From an uncultured Rhizobium sp. (GTDB lineage Bacteria; Pseudomonadota; Alphaproteobacteria; Rhizobiales; Rhizobiaceae): 64,000 nucleotides of DNA. The position numbers were made by a program, and so were the translations under genes. The stretch lies in contig CAMFIE010000015.1 in assembly GCA_945952315.1 (NCBI GenBank), positions 1 through 64,000 on the forward strand, read 5' to 3'. How positions within the stretch are numbered: the first letter of the stretch is position 1; every line of letters starts with the position of its first letter. The notes under the pieces were generated by a model. The model was given only the letters and a program-made list of their open reading frames with translations. It ran no database searches and was not told the origin of the DNA. Positions 8,346 through 16,276 of this stretch are shown piece after piece.

Positions 8346-8909
8346 ATGAAACGCATTACCACACCCGCCGAGGCGCGGGCAAGTGACCCTATCGTGCGAG
8401 CAATCGCAGCCTACGAAAACGGCGCTGCCGCCTTCGAGTGCGTCGAACCGGGCACAGAAAATGACAGCACTGACCTTTGGGACAAGCCGTTGCAGGTCCT
8501 GAAAAACTGGCAAGAGCCGATCCACACTCGTCGTGGCGCGATCCTTGCACTCCGGCTGCTTGCCAGTGAGGCATTCCTTTCGGATGAAAACGTGACCGCT
8601 GCACTTCTGCCCGCTGTCATCGCCTTCCTCGAACGGCAACCGCTACAGCCCGCCGACATCGATCAGAAGCTGTTCTCGCTCTGGCGCGAGCTTGAACAGC
8701 CGCTGACCGACCTCGCTGCGATTTGCACGGCTGTCCGCGCACTTGCTGACCGGCTCGGTCAGAGCAACTCGGAAATTTCAGACGCGTTGAATTTCCTCAT
8801 GGACCATGCCAGCGAGCGCACCGGGTTTGTCTCTGACCTGCGCGATGATCTGCAAGCGCTCTTCGTCGACTGGGTGCAGCCTGCCGCCAATCTGGAGGCC
8901 GCACAATGA
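8346..8909 (+). CDS. Hypothetical protein of the element's early operon
   Basis: A 187-residue mainly helical, acidic protein that I do not recognise; no membrane segment or catalytic motif is seen. It has the ribosome binding site AAAGGAAA and is the first gene of a tightly coupled run: its stop overlaps the next start (ATGA). Replication or regulation accessory functions are likely from context only. Confidence 0.7.
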   Translation: MKRITTPAEARASDPIVRAIAAYENGAAAFECVEPGTENDSTDLWDKPLQVLKNWQEPIHTRRGAILALRLLASEAFLSDENVTAALLPAVIAFLERQPLQPADIDQKLFSLWRELEQPLTDLAAICTAVRALADRLGQSNSEISDALNFLMDHASERTGFVSDLRDDLQALFVDWVQPAANLEAAQ

Positions 8910-9133
8910 CCGAGGCACTTCGCATCGCAAAGCTCCGTCGCCGGGCCAAGAAGCTTGGCTTGTCGTTCTTCAAAAGCCGCTGGCGGCTGGACTCGCCTGA
9001 CAATCTGGGCGGGTTCCGGATCGTGGAAGGCCAAAGGGATGCTTACACGCTGATCGATGGCGCACGCTTTGAACTCGACCTGGCCGACGTAGAACGCATC
9101 ATTTCGGCATGGGAGGGCAAGGCAAATGACTGA
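8906..9133 (+). CDS. Hypothetical small basic protein
   Basis: A 75-residue protein with a basic N-terminus (RIAKLRRRAKKLGLSFFKSR) followed by a compact region ending in DLADVERIISAWEGKAND. I do not recognise the family. It begins with an ATGA overlap with the preceding gene and overlaps the following start by 8 bp, so it is translated in the same coupled operon. The charge suggests nucleic acid binding, but that is only inference. Confidence 0.65.
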   Translation: MTEALRIAKLRRRAKKLGLSFFKSRWRLDSPDNLGGFRIVEGQRDAYTLIDGARFELDLADVERIISAWEGKAND

Positions 9134-9524
9134 CCGTGAAACCCTCATCCAAGCCCTAGCCATTGGCCCGATCCATTGGATGCTGGAAATCATTGAAGCG
9201 GACCTTGCGAAGACGCAATCGCACATGACCGAGGCCGAGCGGGCGGAATGCATTGGCATGGCCCTACACCGCGTCGGCAGCGCCACGCTGACCGCCGCTG
9301 GCGTGGCAGCCGCCGCCGATGCGAAACCCGAGCGAGTGTCACTCTCTGGCCCGCAGGCGGCATTCTGCAATAGCGTCATGCTGGCAGCCCTGCCGAACCT
9401 GATCGCGGGCGGAATGCAAAACTATGCCCTTACAGAGTTGGAGGCAAAGTCAGCGCTGGTTGCAGCCATCACCGCTTGGATCGCTGCCGAGGCCGGGGGC
9501 ATTCTCGATGCAAGCCAGCATTGA
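9126..9524 (+). CDS. Hypothetical protein of the early operon
   Basis: A 132-residue, mostly helical, Ala-rich protein without recognised domains. The gene overlaps the previous one by 8 bp and the replication-type gene by 17 bp, which argues for coupled translation. No signal peptide or clear membrane helix is present. The role is unknown. Confidence 0.65.
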   Translation: MTDRETLIQALAIGPIHWMLEIIEADLAKTQSHMTEAERAECIGMALHRVGSATLTAAGVAAAADAKPERVSLSGPQAAFCNSVMLAALPNLIAGGMQNYALTELEAKSALVAAITAWIAAEAGGILDASQH

Positions 9525-10146
9525 CCAGCAATCATTCACGTCCAGCAAGCTCGACTTGCTGGACGCTATCAGCACCGACCCACGACTAAGCGGGTCAGAT
9601 TTTCGCGTTGCATTTCGGCTTCTGCAACACGCCAATGCAGAAACCGGCGCAATCTTTCCATCGCAAGAGCGGCTGGCAATCCAGATCGGAATAACACCCC
9701 GCGCCGTCCGTAGCTCCATTTCCAATCTGGTTCGTTTCGGCTGGCTTACTCGTTCCCGTCGCGGTCGGGGATGCAATGCCTATTGCTTCGAAGTCCGGAA
9801 CATAAACCACATGCTCGACCGGCTGACCGGCCTGAACGACCAGTTCCGGGAAGAGCGCCTTGAGAGGAAGAAAGCTTCCTATCAGACGCCATTCGATAGG
9901 AAGGAAACTTCCTCTCGCGACAGGAAGGAAACTTCCTCTAAACACCTTAAGACAACACCGGAAGATAATTCTTGCTCTGAGATAAACGAGGGTACGTATC
10001 CGCGTGAGACCATACCGACAGACCATAGCCTGTTCGGCCCTTGGATCAGACTGAACATCCCAGATCCCACAAAGCACCGTGCCGCCCTTCGCCTGTTGCA
10101 CGAGGGCAAGATGACCCCTGAACTTTTGAAAAGGCTTGCCGCATGA
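9508..10146 (+). CDS. Winged-helix replication-initiator-like protein
   Basis: A 212-residue protein. Residues about 15-95 form a winged helix of the kind found in phage and plasmid replication proteins (GSDFRVAFRLLQHANAETG, then IFPSQERLAIQIGITPRAVR and VRFGWLTRSRRGRG). The middle (about 115-150) is a low-complexity charged linker encoded by three DNA iterons, with repeated DRKETSS peptides. The C-terminus (about 180-212) is a small helical tail. Iterons within the initiator gene recall lambda O and PICI rep genes, so I infer an origin here. The start at 9508 was chosen because it leads into the domain and slightly overlaps the gene before it; the open frame begins at 9424. A purely regulatory HTH role is possible. 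Confidence 0.65.
   Translation: MQASIDQQSFTSSKLDLLDAISTDPRLSGSDFRVAFRLLQHANAETGAIFPSQERLAIQIGITPRAVRSSISNLVRFGWLTRSRRGRGCNAYCFEVRNINHMLDRLTGLNDQFREERLERKKASYQTPFDRKETSSRDRKETSSKHLKTTPEDNSCSEINEGTYPRETIPTDHSLFGPWIRLNIPDPTKHRAALRLLHEGKMTPELLKRLAA
9865..9937. repeat. Three 16-bp hairpin iterons inside the replication-type gene
   Basis: Copies lie at 9865-9880, 9898-9913 and 9922-9937. Each has the inverted arms AGGAAG and CTTCCT around a 4-nt centre (AAAG in the first, GAAA in the other two). Spacing is 33 and 24 bp, multiples of three, so the reading frame is kept. An AT-richer segment follows. This is the organisation of an internal replication origin. Confidence 0.65.
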
Positions 10147-10340
10147 AAAAGCCGACCACAATCCAGCTCGATCTTTTCGAATGGGCGGATAGCCGCCCGA
10201 TAGCGACCGTTCTCCCGATTACCCGCCCGAGCGCGGTCGTCATCGATTTGACCCCGATCATCGTGGCCAACATGCCCGACGTTGATCCGCAATATCCCGA
10301 GCCTGCAAAAGTCATCCAAATTGGAAGGAAAAGAGCATGA
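10143..10340 (+). CDS. Hypothetical small protein
   Basis: A 65-residue protein beginning MKKPTTIQLDLFEWADSRP and ending in a basic tail (IQIGRKRA). The family is not recognised. The start overlaps the replication-type gene's stop (ATGA), and its own stop overlaps the next start in the same way. Confidence 0.6.
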   Translation: MKKPTTIQLDLFEWADSRPIATVLPITRPSAVVIDLTPIIVANMPDVDPQYPEPAKVIQIGRKRA

Positions 10341-10627
10341 CCCCGATCAACCTCAAGACCTGCCCGCCTGAGATCGCCGCCCGCGAGCGGGAAATTGCCG
10401 CTGCCGTAAGCGCCGCGCTGGCCGATGCACCCGGCCTGAAGAATACCGATTATGTCAACCTGCATACGCTCGATGCGCAGGGTGATGACCTGACAGGTCA
10501 GTGGCAGATCGGCCTGCACAACGACGATGATGGCGACGTGTTGGAAGTGCACCGCACCGGCACACTCGCTGCCGTGCTGGCAGACCTGAAGACCGCGATC
10601 ACTGCACGCTGGCGAGCGCTGCAATAG
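10337..10627 (+). CDS. Hypothetical protein, last gene of the early operon
   Basis: A 96-residue protein with an acidic, beta-type centre (QWQIGLHNDDDGDVLEVHRTG) and helical ends. I do not recognise it. It is coupled to the upstream gene by an ATGA overlap and closes the early operon; an 88-bp repeat and a terminator follow. Confidence 0.6.
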   Translation: MTPINLKTCPPEIAAREREIAAAVSAALADAPGLKNTDYVNLHTLDAQGDDLTGQWQIGLHNDDDGDVLEVHRTGTLAAVLADLKTAITARWRALQ

Positions 10628-10679
10628 CGTACAAGGGGCGATGGAAAGGCCGAGATCGGCACTCCATCGCCTCTACCGC

Positions 10680-10767
10680 CCCCCAGGTGTAGGTTCTTCG
10701 GCACCACCCCCATGACCCGCGGGTACGGCGCAGCGCATTATTTCGGTCCGTTTTGAATTTTCATTTT
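10680..10767. repeat. 88-bp direct repeat, left copy
   Basis: Identical over 88 bp to 16138-16225, 5458 bp away. It contains the 10-bp palindrome ACCCGCGGGT (10715-10724) and a 14-codon open frame (10712-10756), ending in a T-rich tail. It lies between the early operon and the structural cassette. A cos/pac packaging signal is the most attractive reading; a recombination scar from cassette acquisition is the alternative. Confidence 0.85.
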
Positions 10768-10860
10768 TGGGGTGACTCGTGCCCGTTCCTTCTGACCTAC
10801 CTTGCATATTCCGAAATGCTTTCAATGCTCGGGCAACGGGCACCCGGCAGAAATGAAAAA

Positions 10861-10890
10861 ACCCGGCGCATTGGCCGGGTTCTTTGTTTT
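10861..10890. terminator. Bidirectional terminator between early operon and tape-measure gene
   Basis: The 7-bp stem ACCCGGC/GCCGGGT with a 6-nt loop is followed by TCTTTGTTTT on the plus strand and preceded by a run of A, so it can end the early operon and the minus-strand tape-measure transcript. Just upstream, GTGCCCGTT (10779) and AACGGGCAC (10835) form a further inverted repeat. Confidence 0.75.
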
Positions 10891-10915
10891 AGATCGCCCG
10901 AAATTTCGGGGCATG

Positions 10916-13144
10916 TCAGAACCGCTCACCTCCGGTCATGGTGGTTTGCTTCGAGCGGTTGATTTGGTGATTGAGGCTTGGTCCATCGCTCCGGAATAGC
11001 CCGCCGAGAGCGGCGCTGAGCTTGGCGGCAAGCTCTTGAATGGCAGGCATGGCCGTTTGCTCGATCTGCTGCTTGACCTGACCCGCCGATTGCCCGCTGA
11101 CCGAAACTGAAAGCGAGATCGGAACCGAGATCCATGTTGGTCCACCAGCCGACGCCGGCACTGCCCGAGGATCAGTCGGCGCCGGCGCCAGACCGCGACC
11201 AACGCGGTGCATGCCGCCCTCGAAATGCTCCGAGCCTAGATCCCGCTGAGCACGATCCATTGCCGCCAGCACATGCGGCGGCAGCGGCTTTGCCGTCACC
11301 GGATCGGGCACGGCAGGCAGGCCGTCGAATAGCCCGCCCTCGCCACGACCGAGCCGCCCAAGCGCGGCCTGATATGCGGAATTACCTTCCCACGGCCAAG
11401 AATTCGGATGAGCCGCCGACCAGCGCCGCATGAATTCCTTGCGGTTCCGGTTACGGTCTTCCGGCTTCTGACTTTCATAGCCCGAGGTCGCGTCATCGGA
11501 TGCCTGGCTCTGGTCCGCGAGCCATTTCAGGCCCGGGTTTGCCAGCTTCGCAATGGTCGCGCCGATGCTGGTGGTCAACCTGTCAACGCTGGTGCCCATG
11601 TTTTCGAGCCGCGATTTCGTGTCATCCGCGACCTTTGCGAAGTCCTGCAAAGTCGAGCCGTCCACGCTCCCGAGCTGCTGTGTGAATCGCTCAAGATCGT
11701 CAGCGCCTTGGATCAGCGCCCGGACCCCGGCCTGTGCTTGAGTGTCTTCGAACAGCAGCGGCAGCTTGGAAAGATCGCCGCCTGTGGCTTCCTGTGTCGC
11801 CTTCATGACCACGCTGAGCGGATCGCCGCCGCTCTTTCGGGCAGCGTCAAGCCGCCCCGGAAGGTCGATTCCAAAGTCGTTAAACTTGTTCGCGGTTTCC
11901 TTTTGATAAAGCTTTGCTAAAACGTTCTCGAAGTTGGTCGCGGCGCTGGACGAGTCACCAGATCGAGCGCGGATAACCTGCAGGGCCGCGATCACCCTGG
12001 CAAGACCCGAGTTGCCACGATAGCCCAACGCTTCGGCTTGCGGCAGGATCGCGGGCAGGTATTTCGCCGAGTCTACAGCTTCGAAAGAACCGATCTTGCC
12101 GCCTGCATTGAGCCGATCAAAAGCGCCCTGAATTTCCGAGTCCGGCACCTTCAAAGAATGTCGGACACCGTAAAGCGTGCTCGCGACGTCGTTCGGATCG
12201 GCACCGGAAGCCTGCGAGGTGATCGCGATCGGCTCAAGACCGCGCAGCGCCGAATCCAGTGACTCACCCTGACTGACCTGTGTTTCCAATGCCCCCATGA
12301 TCGCATCGAGCGGCAAGCCGGTTTTCATCGCGATGGCGCTGATCTGGCGCAATGCGCTACCCTTGCGTGACATGTCCGTATCAGCCGTGATCAAGATGCG
12401 GCTCAGGCGCCTGTCCTGTTCGGCATATCCAGTCATGGCTTGTTTAGCGCCATTGTATAAACCTTGCACGCCAACATAGGCACCGGCCGCCGCGACCAGC
12501 TTGCCGCCATTGCGCTGGAAAAACCCGGCCCGCTTGCCACCATTTCGGCCTGTGGGATGCGGTTCCTCACCTTCCGGCACCACCGGCAGGCTCACCCCGT
12601 CACCGCCATTCTCGACCGGGTTAACCCCTCCAGCAGCGTGCTGGCGCAGGCCGTTCAGTCTGTCTGATAACCGCCTGATCGCGCTCTCGGTCGAGATCGA
12701 GTCAGTCCGCAGTGTCTTCACTGAAGCGCCGTAACCATGAAGTGCGTTTTCAGCCACCTTTGCCGCCCCGGCCTGTTCCCGAAGCTCGCGGGCCGTTGCC
12801 ATCATTTCCTTCCGTGCGGCTTTCATCTGGCTCTCAAGGCCCTTTGCCGGGTTTTCAGCAAACTTTTTGCGAAGTGCTTCAAACTTGCCCCGAGCCTCAT
12901 CCAGTGACAGGCCAAGCCACCTCACCCCCTGCTTTGCTTCCCGGAAACCGGCGATTGCCGCGCTCTTCTTTTGCAGCCGATCAAGTTCGGCTTGAAGCTT
13001 CTGGAACGAAGGGGCAGCGCCCTTGCCGAAGTCTTTCAGCTCCCGGTTTGTCTGAGCGAGTGACTTGCCGATCTGACGTGCCGGTCCAGTGATCATGTCT
13101 TCGAGCTGAAGACGCATTTTAGCGACCTTCGTATTGCCTGACAT
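10916..13144 (-). CDS. Phage tail tape-measure protein
   Basis: A 742-residue protein of the TP901-type tape-measure family. The N-terminus (MRLQLEDMITGPARQIGKSL, then coiled coil to about residue 150) and the central region with LLFEDTQAQAGVRALIQGAD and DLERFTQQLGSVDGSTLQ are typical. A short hydrophobic stretch lies near KLVAAAGAYVGVQGLY, and the C-terminus is beta/helical. The start at 13144 is preferred because AAGGAG lies 10 bp upstream; a TTG three codons earlier is too close. It is the only tail gene in the element and runs opposite to the capsid genes, sharing a 77-88-bp divergent promoter region with the HTH gene. The protein would normally set tail length and help DNA ejection. Confidence 0.85.
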   Translation of the reverse strand: MSGNTKVAKMRLQLEDMITGPARQIGKSLAQTNRELKDFGKGAAPSFQKLQAELDRLQKKSAAIAGFREAKQGVRWLGLSLDEARGKFEALRKKFAENPAKGLESQMKAARKEMMATARELREQAGAAKVAENALHGYGASVKTLRTDSISTESAIRRLSDRLNGLRQHAAGGVNPVENGGDGVSLPVVPEGEEPHPTGRNGGKRAGFFQRNGGKLVAAAGAYVGVQGLYNGAKQAMTGYAEQDRRLSRILITADTDMSRKGSALRQISAIAMKTGLPLDAIMGALETQVSQGESLDSALRGLEPIAITSQASGADPNDVASTLYGVRHSLKVPDSEIQGAFDRLNAGGKIGSFEAVDSAKYLPAILPQAEALGYRGNSGLARVIAALQVIRARSGDSSSAATNFENVLAKLYQKETANKFNDFGIDLPGRLDAARKSGGDPLSVVMKATQEATGGDLSKLPLLFEDTQAQAGVRALIQGADDLERFTQQLGSVDGSTLQDFAKVADDTKSRLENMGTSVDRLTTSIGATIAKLANPGLKWLADQSQASDDATSGYESQKPEDRNRNRKEFMRRWSAAHPNSWPWEGNSAYQAALGRLGRGEGGLFDGLPAVPDPVTAKPLPPHVLAAMDRAQRDLGSEHFEGGMHRVGRGLAPAPTDPRAVPASAGGPTWISVPISLSVSVSGQSAGQVKQQIEQTAMPAIQELAAKLSAALGGLFRSDGPSLNHQINRSKQTTMTGGERF

Positions 13145-13230
13145 TTTCTGCAAACTCCTTCTTAATCACTAACGATTGCGGTTCCGATTGGTGGATGATA
13201 TCAAAAATATGTTCATTTGCAGTGGAAAAC

Positions 13231-13680
13231 ATGGAACCGCAATTCACCGCCCGCCAACTCGCCGAAGTCTTCGGCCTGAAAACCGACATGGTGCACAAGC
13301 GCCAGAAGATTGCGTGTGTCTCCCTGAAGGCGAAAACCTCCCGAGGCGTGACCACTCATTTCAGCTTTGCCGATGCGCTGGCGATGACCGTCCATGACAG
13401 CCTAATGGCCGAGGGGCTTTCACTCTCTGCCGCTGCGAAGATCACCCGCCCGATTGCCCGCCATATCCCCGATTGCCGCGCCGATGATGCGTTCTCTCCG
13501 TATGTGATCTTCCTGCCGAATGGCGACCACTTCAGCACGGACAATCGCTCGCTTGCTCACACCATCGCGGAATGGGCCGCTGACGGGAACGGACGCGCCG
13601 TCGTGGTGAATGTGCGATCCACGCTTCAGCGAGCCGCAGAACGGCTTAGCGCCGCCCTTGAGAAGGAACTTGCCGCATGA
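13231..13680 (+). CDS. Small HTH protein leading the capsid operon
   Basis: A 149-residue protein with an N-terminal helix-turn-helix (FTARQLAEVFGLKTDMVHKR), a second helical block (GLSLSAAAKITRPIARHI) and a mixed C-terminus. I chose the start at 13231, where the HTH begins; the frame is open from 13195. Its stop overlaps the protease-capsid start (ATGA). A MerR-like regulator of the late genes is one reading. Because small terminases are also compact N-terminal HTH proteins encoded just before head genes, a TerS-like packaging role is the other. The sequence does not decide. Confidence 0.65.
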   Translation: MEPQFTARQLAEVFGLKTDMVHKRQKIACVSLKAKTSRGVTTHFSFADALAMTVHDSLMAEGLSLSAAAKITRPIARHIPDCRADDAFSPYVIFLPNGDHFSTDNRSLAHTIAEWAADGNGRAVVVNVRSTLQRAAERLSAALEKELAA

Positions 13681-15485
13681 CCAAGCTACTCACCCGCGCC
13701 GCCGCTTCGGCTGGCAGCATTGATCCTGAGGCCCGCACCGTGGATCTGGTGTTTGCGACCGAGACCCCGGTTGCCCGCTATTCCTACGATCTGGGCGACT
13801 ATCAAGAGGTACTCCAGATCAGCGCCGCCGCCATCGATACCAGCCGCATGGACAGCATGTCTCTGCTGGACTCGCATCGCAACGGATCGACCGCCAACCG
13901 GCTTGGCACGGTTGTTCCTGGCACTCTTCGGATCGCCAACGGTCAGGCCATCGTGAAGGTGAAATTCAGCCGGAAACCGGCAGCCGATGAGCTGTTTCAA
14001 GACCTGATCGACGGCCACACCCTGCCGGTGAGCGTCGGCTATTCCATCCAGCGCCTTGAGACCGACACCAGCAAAACACCACCAACCGCGACCGCGACCC
14101 GCTGGACACCCATGGAAATTTCAATCGTGCCGATCCCGGCAGACCCGAATTCGAAAACCCGAAAGGAAGAAACCGTGCCTGAACAGTCTCGCACCGAAAT
14201 CACCGCCGCCCCCGGCACCGCCCCGCTGTCCCGTGAAGAGCTCCAGCGCCGCAACGATATCCGCGCCATCGGTCAGCGTATGGCTGGCGCTGGCATCGAT
14301 GAGGCATTCGTGGAAGAGCATCTTTCGCGGGGCACCAGCCTTGCCGACTTCCGTTCCGCCATGCTCGACCAACTGGCTGAACGTCAGGAACGCGCCCCGA
14401 CCTTCCCGGTTATCAACGGCGACCGCGTGTCAACCGAACGCCGCGAGTTCGACGCGATCCAGAGCGCCCTTTTCGCCCGCGCTGCCGGTGGAACGGTCAG
14501 CGATGAGGGCCGCCCGTTCATGGCCCGCTCCCTCGCGCAGATCGCCGAACATGTTCTCGAACGGCAGGGCATTCGCACCTTCGGCTTCACGAAATCCGAG
14601 CTGTTTGAGCGTGCATTCCACACTACCAGCGATTTCCCGATCCTGCTGACCGGCACTGGCGAGCGTATCCTTCGCGAAGCGTATGAACTGAATCAGTCAC
14701 CGCTCCGGCAGGTACTCGCCCGAGTCGGCAACATGACCGACCTCCGCAAAAAGACCATGGTCAAGGTCAGCGATTTCGGGCTTCTGCAACAGCTTTCGGA
14801 AGCTGGTGAAATCAAGGGTACGACCCGTGCCGAGGCGAGTGAGGGCTACCAGCTTGAAACCTATGCCCGCCGCTTCGATCTGTCGCGCAAAGCGCTGATC
14901 AACGACGACTTGGGCGCACTCGCAGAGATGAACCGCGCCTTCGGCCGTGCGGCCGCGCTGACCGAAAACGTGCTGGTTTATTCTCTGCTGGTGAGCAACC
15001 CGGCGATGAACGAAGACGGCAAGGCGCTGTTCCATGCCGACCACGGCAACCTTGCCGTAGCAGGTTCCGCGCTTGACGCGGCAAACCTGAGCGTAGCCCG
15101 CAAGGCCATGCGCAACACGAAGGCATTCGGCTCCGATGGCTATCTGACCGTGATCCCCAAATACCTGCTTGTCGGCCCGGAATTGGAAACCGACGCCGAA
15201 AAGTTGCTGGCAGCGATTACCGCCGCAAAGACCTCCGATGCAAACCCGTTCGCGGGCAAGCTCGAGCTGCTGGTGGAACCGCAGATTCAGGACAAGAGCT
15301 GGTATGTGTTCGCCGATCCGGCTGCATATCCGATCATCGAAGTGAGCTATCTCGACGGCACCAACGGCCCGACCGTGGAAAGCCAGATGATGTGGGACAC
15401 CCTTGGGGCATCGTGGCGAGCGTACTTCGATTTCGGCACCGGCCTGACCGATTGGCGCGGCGCTTACCGTAACCCCGGCCAGTAA
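13677..15485 (+). CDS. Fused prohead protease-major capsid protein
   Basis: A 602-residue natural fusion. Residues 1-165 are a prohead (caudovirus-type) serine protease with likely catalytic His67 (LLDSHRNG) and Ser119 (LPVSVGY). A charged helical linker (about 170-260) resembles a scaffold or delta domain. Residues about 260-602 are a Mu gpT-like major capsid protein (ALFHADHGNLAV, YLTVIPKYLLVGPELE, SWRAYFDFGTGL). Such fusions self-process after assembly. The absence of neighbouring portal and terminase genes is odd for an autonomous phage and fits a satellite that makes its own shell. Coupled by ATGA to the HTH gene. Confidence 0.88.
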   Translation: MTKLLTRAAASAGSIDPEARTVDLVFATETPVARYSYDLGDYQEVLQISAAAIDTSRMDSMSLLDSHRNGSTANRLGTVVPGTLRIANGQAIVKVKFSRKPAADELFQDLIDGHTLPVSVGYSIQRLETDTSKTPPTATATRWTPMEISIVPIPADPNSKTRKEETVPEQSRTEITAAPGTAPLSREELQRRNDIRAIGQRMAGAGIDEAFVEEHLSRGTSLADFRSAMLDQLAERQERAPTFPVINGDRVSTERREFDAIQSALFARAAGGTVSDEGRPFMARSLAQIAEHVLERQGIRTFGFTKSELFERAFHTTSDFPILLTGTGERILREAYELNQSPLRQVLARVGNMTDLRKKTMVKVSDFGLLQQLSEAGEIKGTTRAEASEGYQLETYARRFDLSRKALINDDLGALAEMNRAFGRAAALTENVLVYSLLVSNPAMNEDGKALFHADHGNLAVAGSALDAANLSVARKAMRNTKAFGSDGYLTVIPKYLLVGPELETDAEKLLAAITAAKTSDANPFAGKLELLVEPQIQDKSWYVFADPAAYPIIEVSYLDGTNGPTVESQMMWDTLGASWRAYFDFGTGLTDWRGAYRNPGQ

Positions 15486-15706
15486 GGAATTCGCTGCCGC
15501 TGTTTGGGCTACGCTTGTTCATGGGCGGCGGCAGCGAATGGGTGATCGGAAAGGACTGCCCCCGGATGATGTACCCGGCGATTTAAATCCTTGATCTCTG
15601 ACCCGAGTCATCCAGAACCACCGGGCGAATATCCGTCCTCCCGGTGGAACGCTGCCCGCGCCACGTCCCTGTGGCGCCGGGCGGCTTTCTCTCTCAAGAG
15701 GATCCC
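15486..15706 (+). other. Hairpin-rich leader between capsid and connector genes
   Basis: 221 bp with no gene but three inverted repeats in a row: CGCTGCCG...CGGCAGCG (about 15491-15538), CACCGGG...CCCGGTG (about 15619-15645) and GCCCGCGCCAC...GTGGCGCCGGGC (about 15653-15682, one bulge). They precede the ribosome binding site AGAGG of the next gene. They could attenuate or process the message so that capsid and connector are made in different amounts. Confidence 0.5.
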
Positions 15707-16123
15707 ATGATCACCGACCGATTTGACCGCATGATTTCCAACCTCAACAAAACCGTGGATCGCCAGTTTGGGACTGGTGTGCGCATCACGCCGATGAAAT
15801 CCTTCCCCAATGGCCGGGAGAACCAAGACCCTACCCGCGCCGTTATGATCCTCAGCGGCGTTCTGCAGATCGCCCCGGAAGACGATACGCTCCAATTAGG
15901 CAGCCGCAGCAATGGCGGCAGGAACGACCTCAACACCATCATCCCCGGCACCATGTGGACAGTCAGCATCGCCACCGAGGGAATCGACAAGCTGAATATG
16001 CCCCGCCAAAAGGACAGGGTAGAATTCCCCTCAAAGGCCGAGCTGGGCGTCTTTCGCATCGCGCACGTCCAATACGACGACGGCAAGAGGGCAACGCTGA
16101 TCCTGACGAAGATCGGGGCGTGA
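15707..16123 (+). CDS. Probable head-tail joining (gpFII-like) protein
   Basis: A 138-residue protein. The pattern of an N-terminal helix (MITDRFDRMISNLNKTVDRQ) followed by a beta-rich domain, with paired strands around RAVMILSGVLQIAP and MWTVSIATEGI and the end IAHVQYDDGKRATLILTKIG, resembles lambda gpFII-type head-completion proteins. This is a structural-pattern call, not a clear family match. The start at 15707 has AGAGG upstream; the frame is open from 15644. Its position after the capsid gene fits a head-tail connector that would attach a helper phage's tail. Confidence 0.5.
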   Translation: MITDRFDRMISNLNKTVDRQFGTGVRITPMKSFPNGRENQDPTRAVMILSGVLQIAPEDDTLQLGSRSNGGRNDLNTIIPGTMWTVSIATEGIDKLNMPRQKDRVEFPSKAELGVFRIAHVQYDDGKRATLILTKIGA

Positions 16124-16137
16124 AACTCGGGGGGGCA

Positions 16138-16225
16138 CCCCCAGGTGTAGGTTCTTCGGCACCACCCCCATGACCCGCGGGTACGGCGCAGCGCATTATT
16201 TCGGTCCGTTTTGAATTTTCATTTT
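16138..16225. repeat. 88-bp direct repeat, right copy
   Basis: The second exact copy of the 88-bp repeat at 10680-10767. It begins 14 bp after the head-completion gene and closes the structural cassette. The palindrome ACCCGCGGGT is at 16173-16182. No base differs between the copies, so they are either recent, under selection, or kept identical by recombination. Confidence 0.85.
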
Positions 16226-16276
16226 CGCAGTTCGGGTTCGTGTTCATTGGCCTGTCAGATCGATCGAAAACTCGGT

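Noticed and set aside
9865-9937. CRISPR array
   Set aside because: Only three 16-bp repeats, inside a coding frame, with spacers of 8-17 bp and no cas genes. They fit origin iterons.
13209-13230. SOS box before the HTH gene
   Set aside because: GTTC-N7-GTGG matches only half of the consensus.
10680-16225. Insertion sequence or transposon ends
   Set aside because: The 88-bp repeats are direct, not inverted, enclose no transposase, and show no flanking target duplication that I can see.
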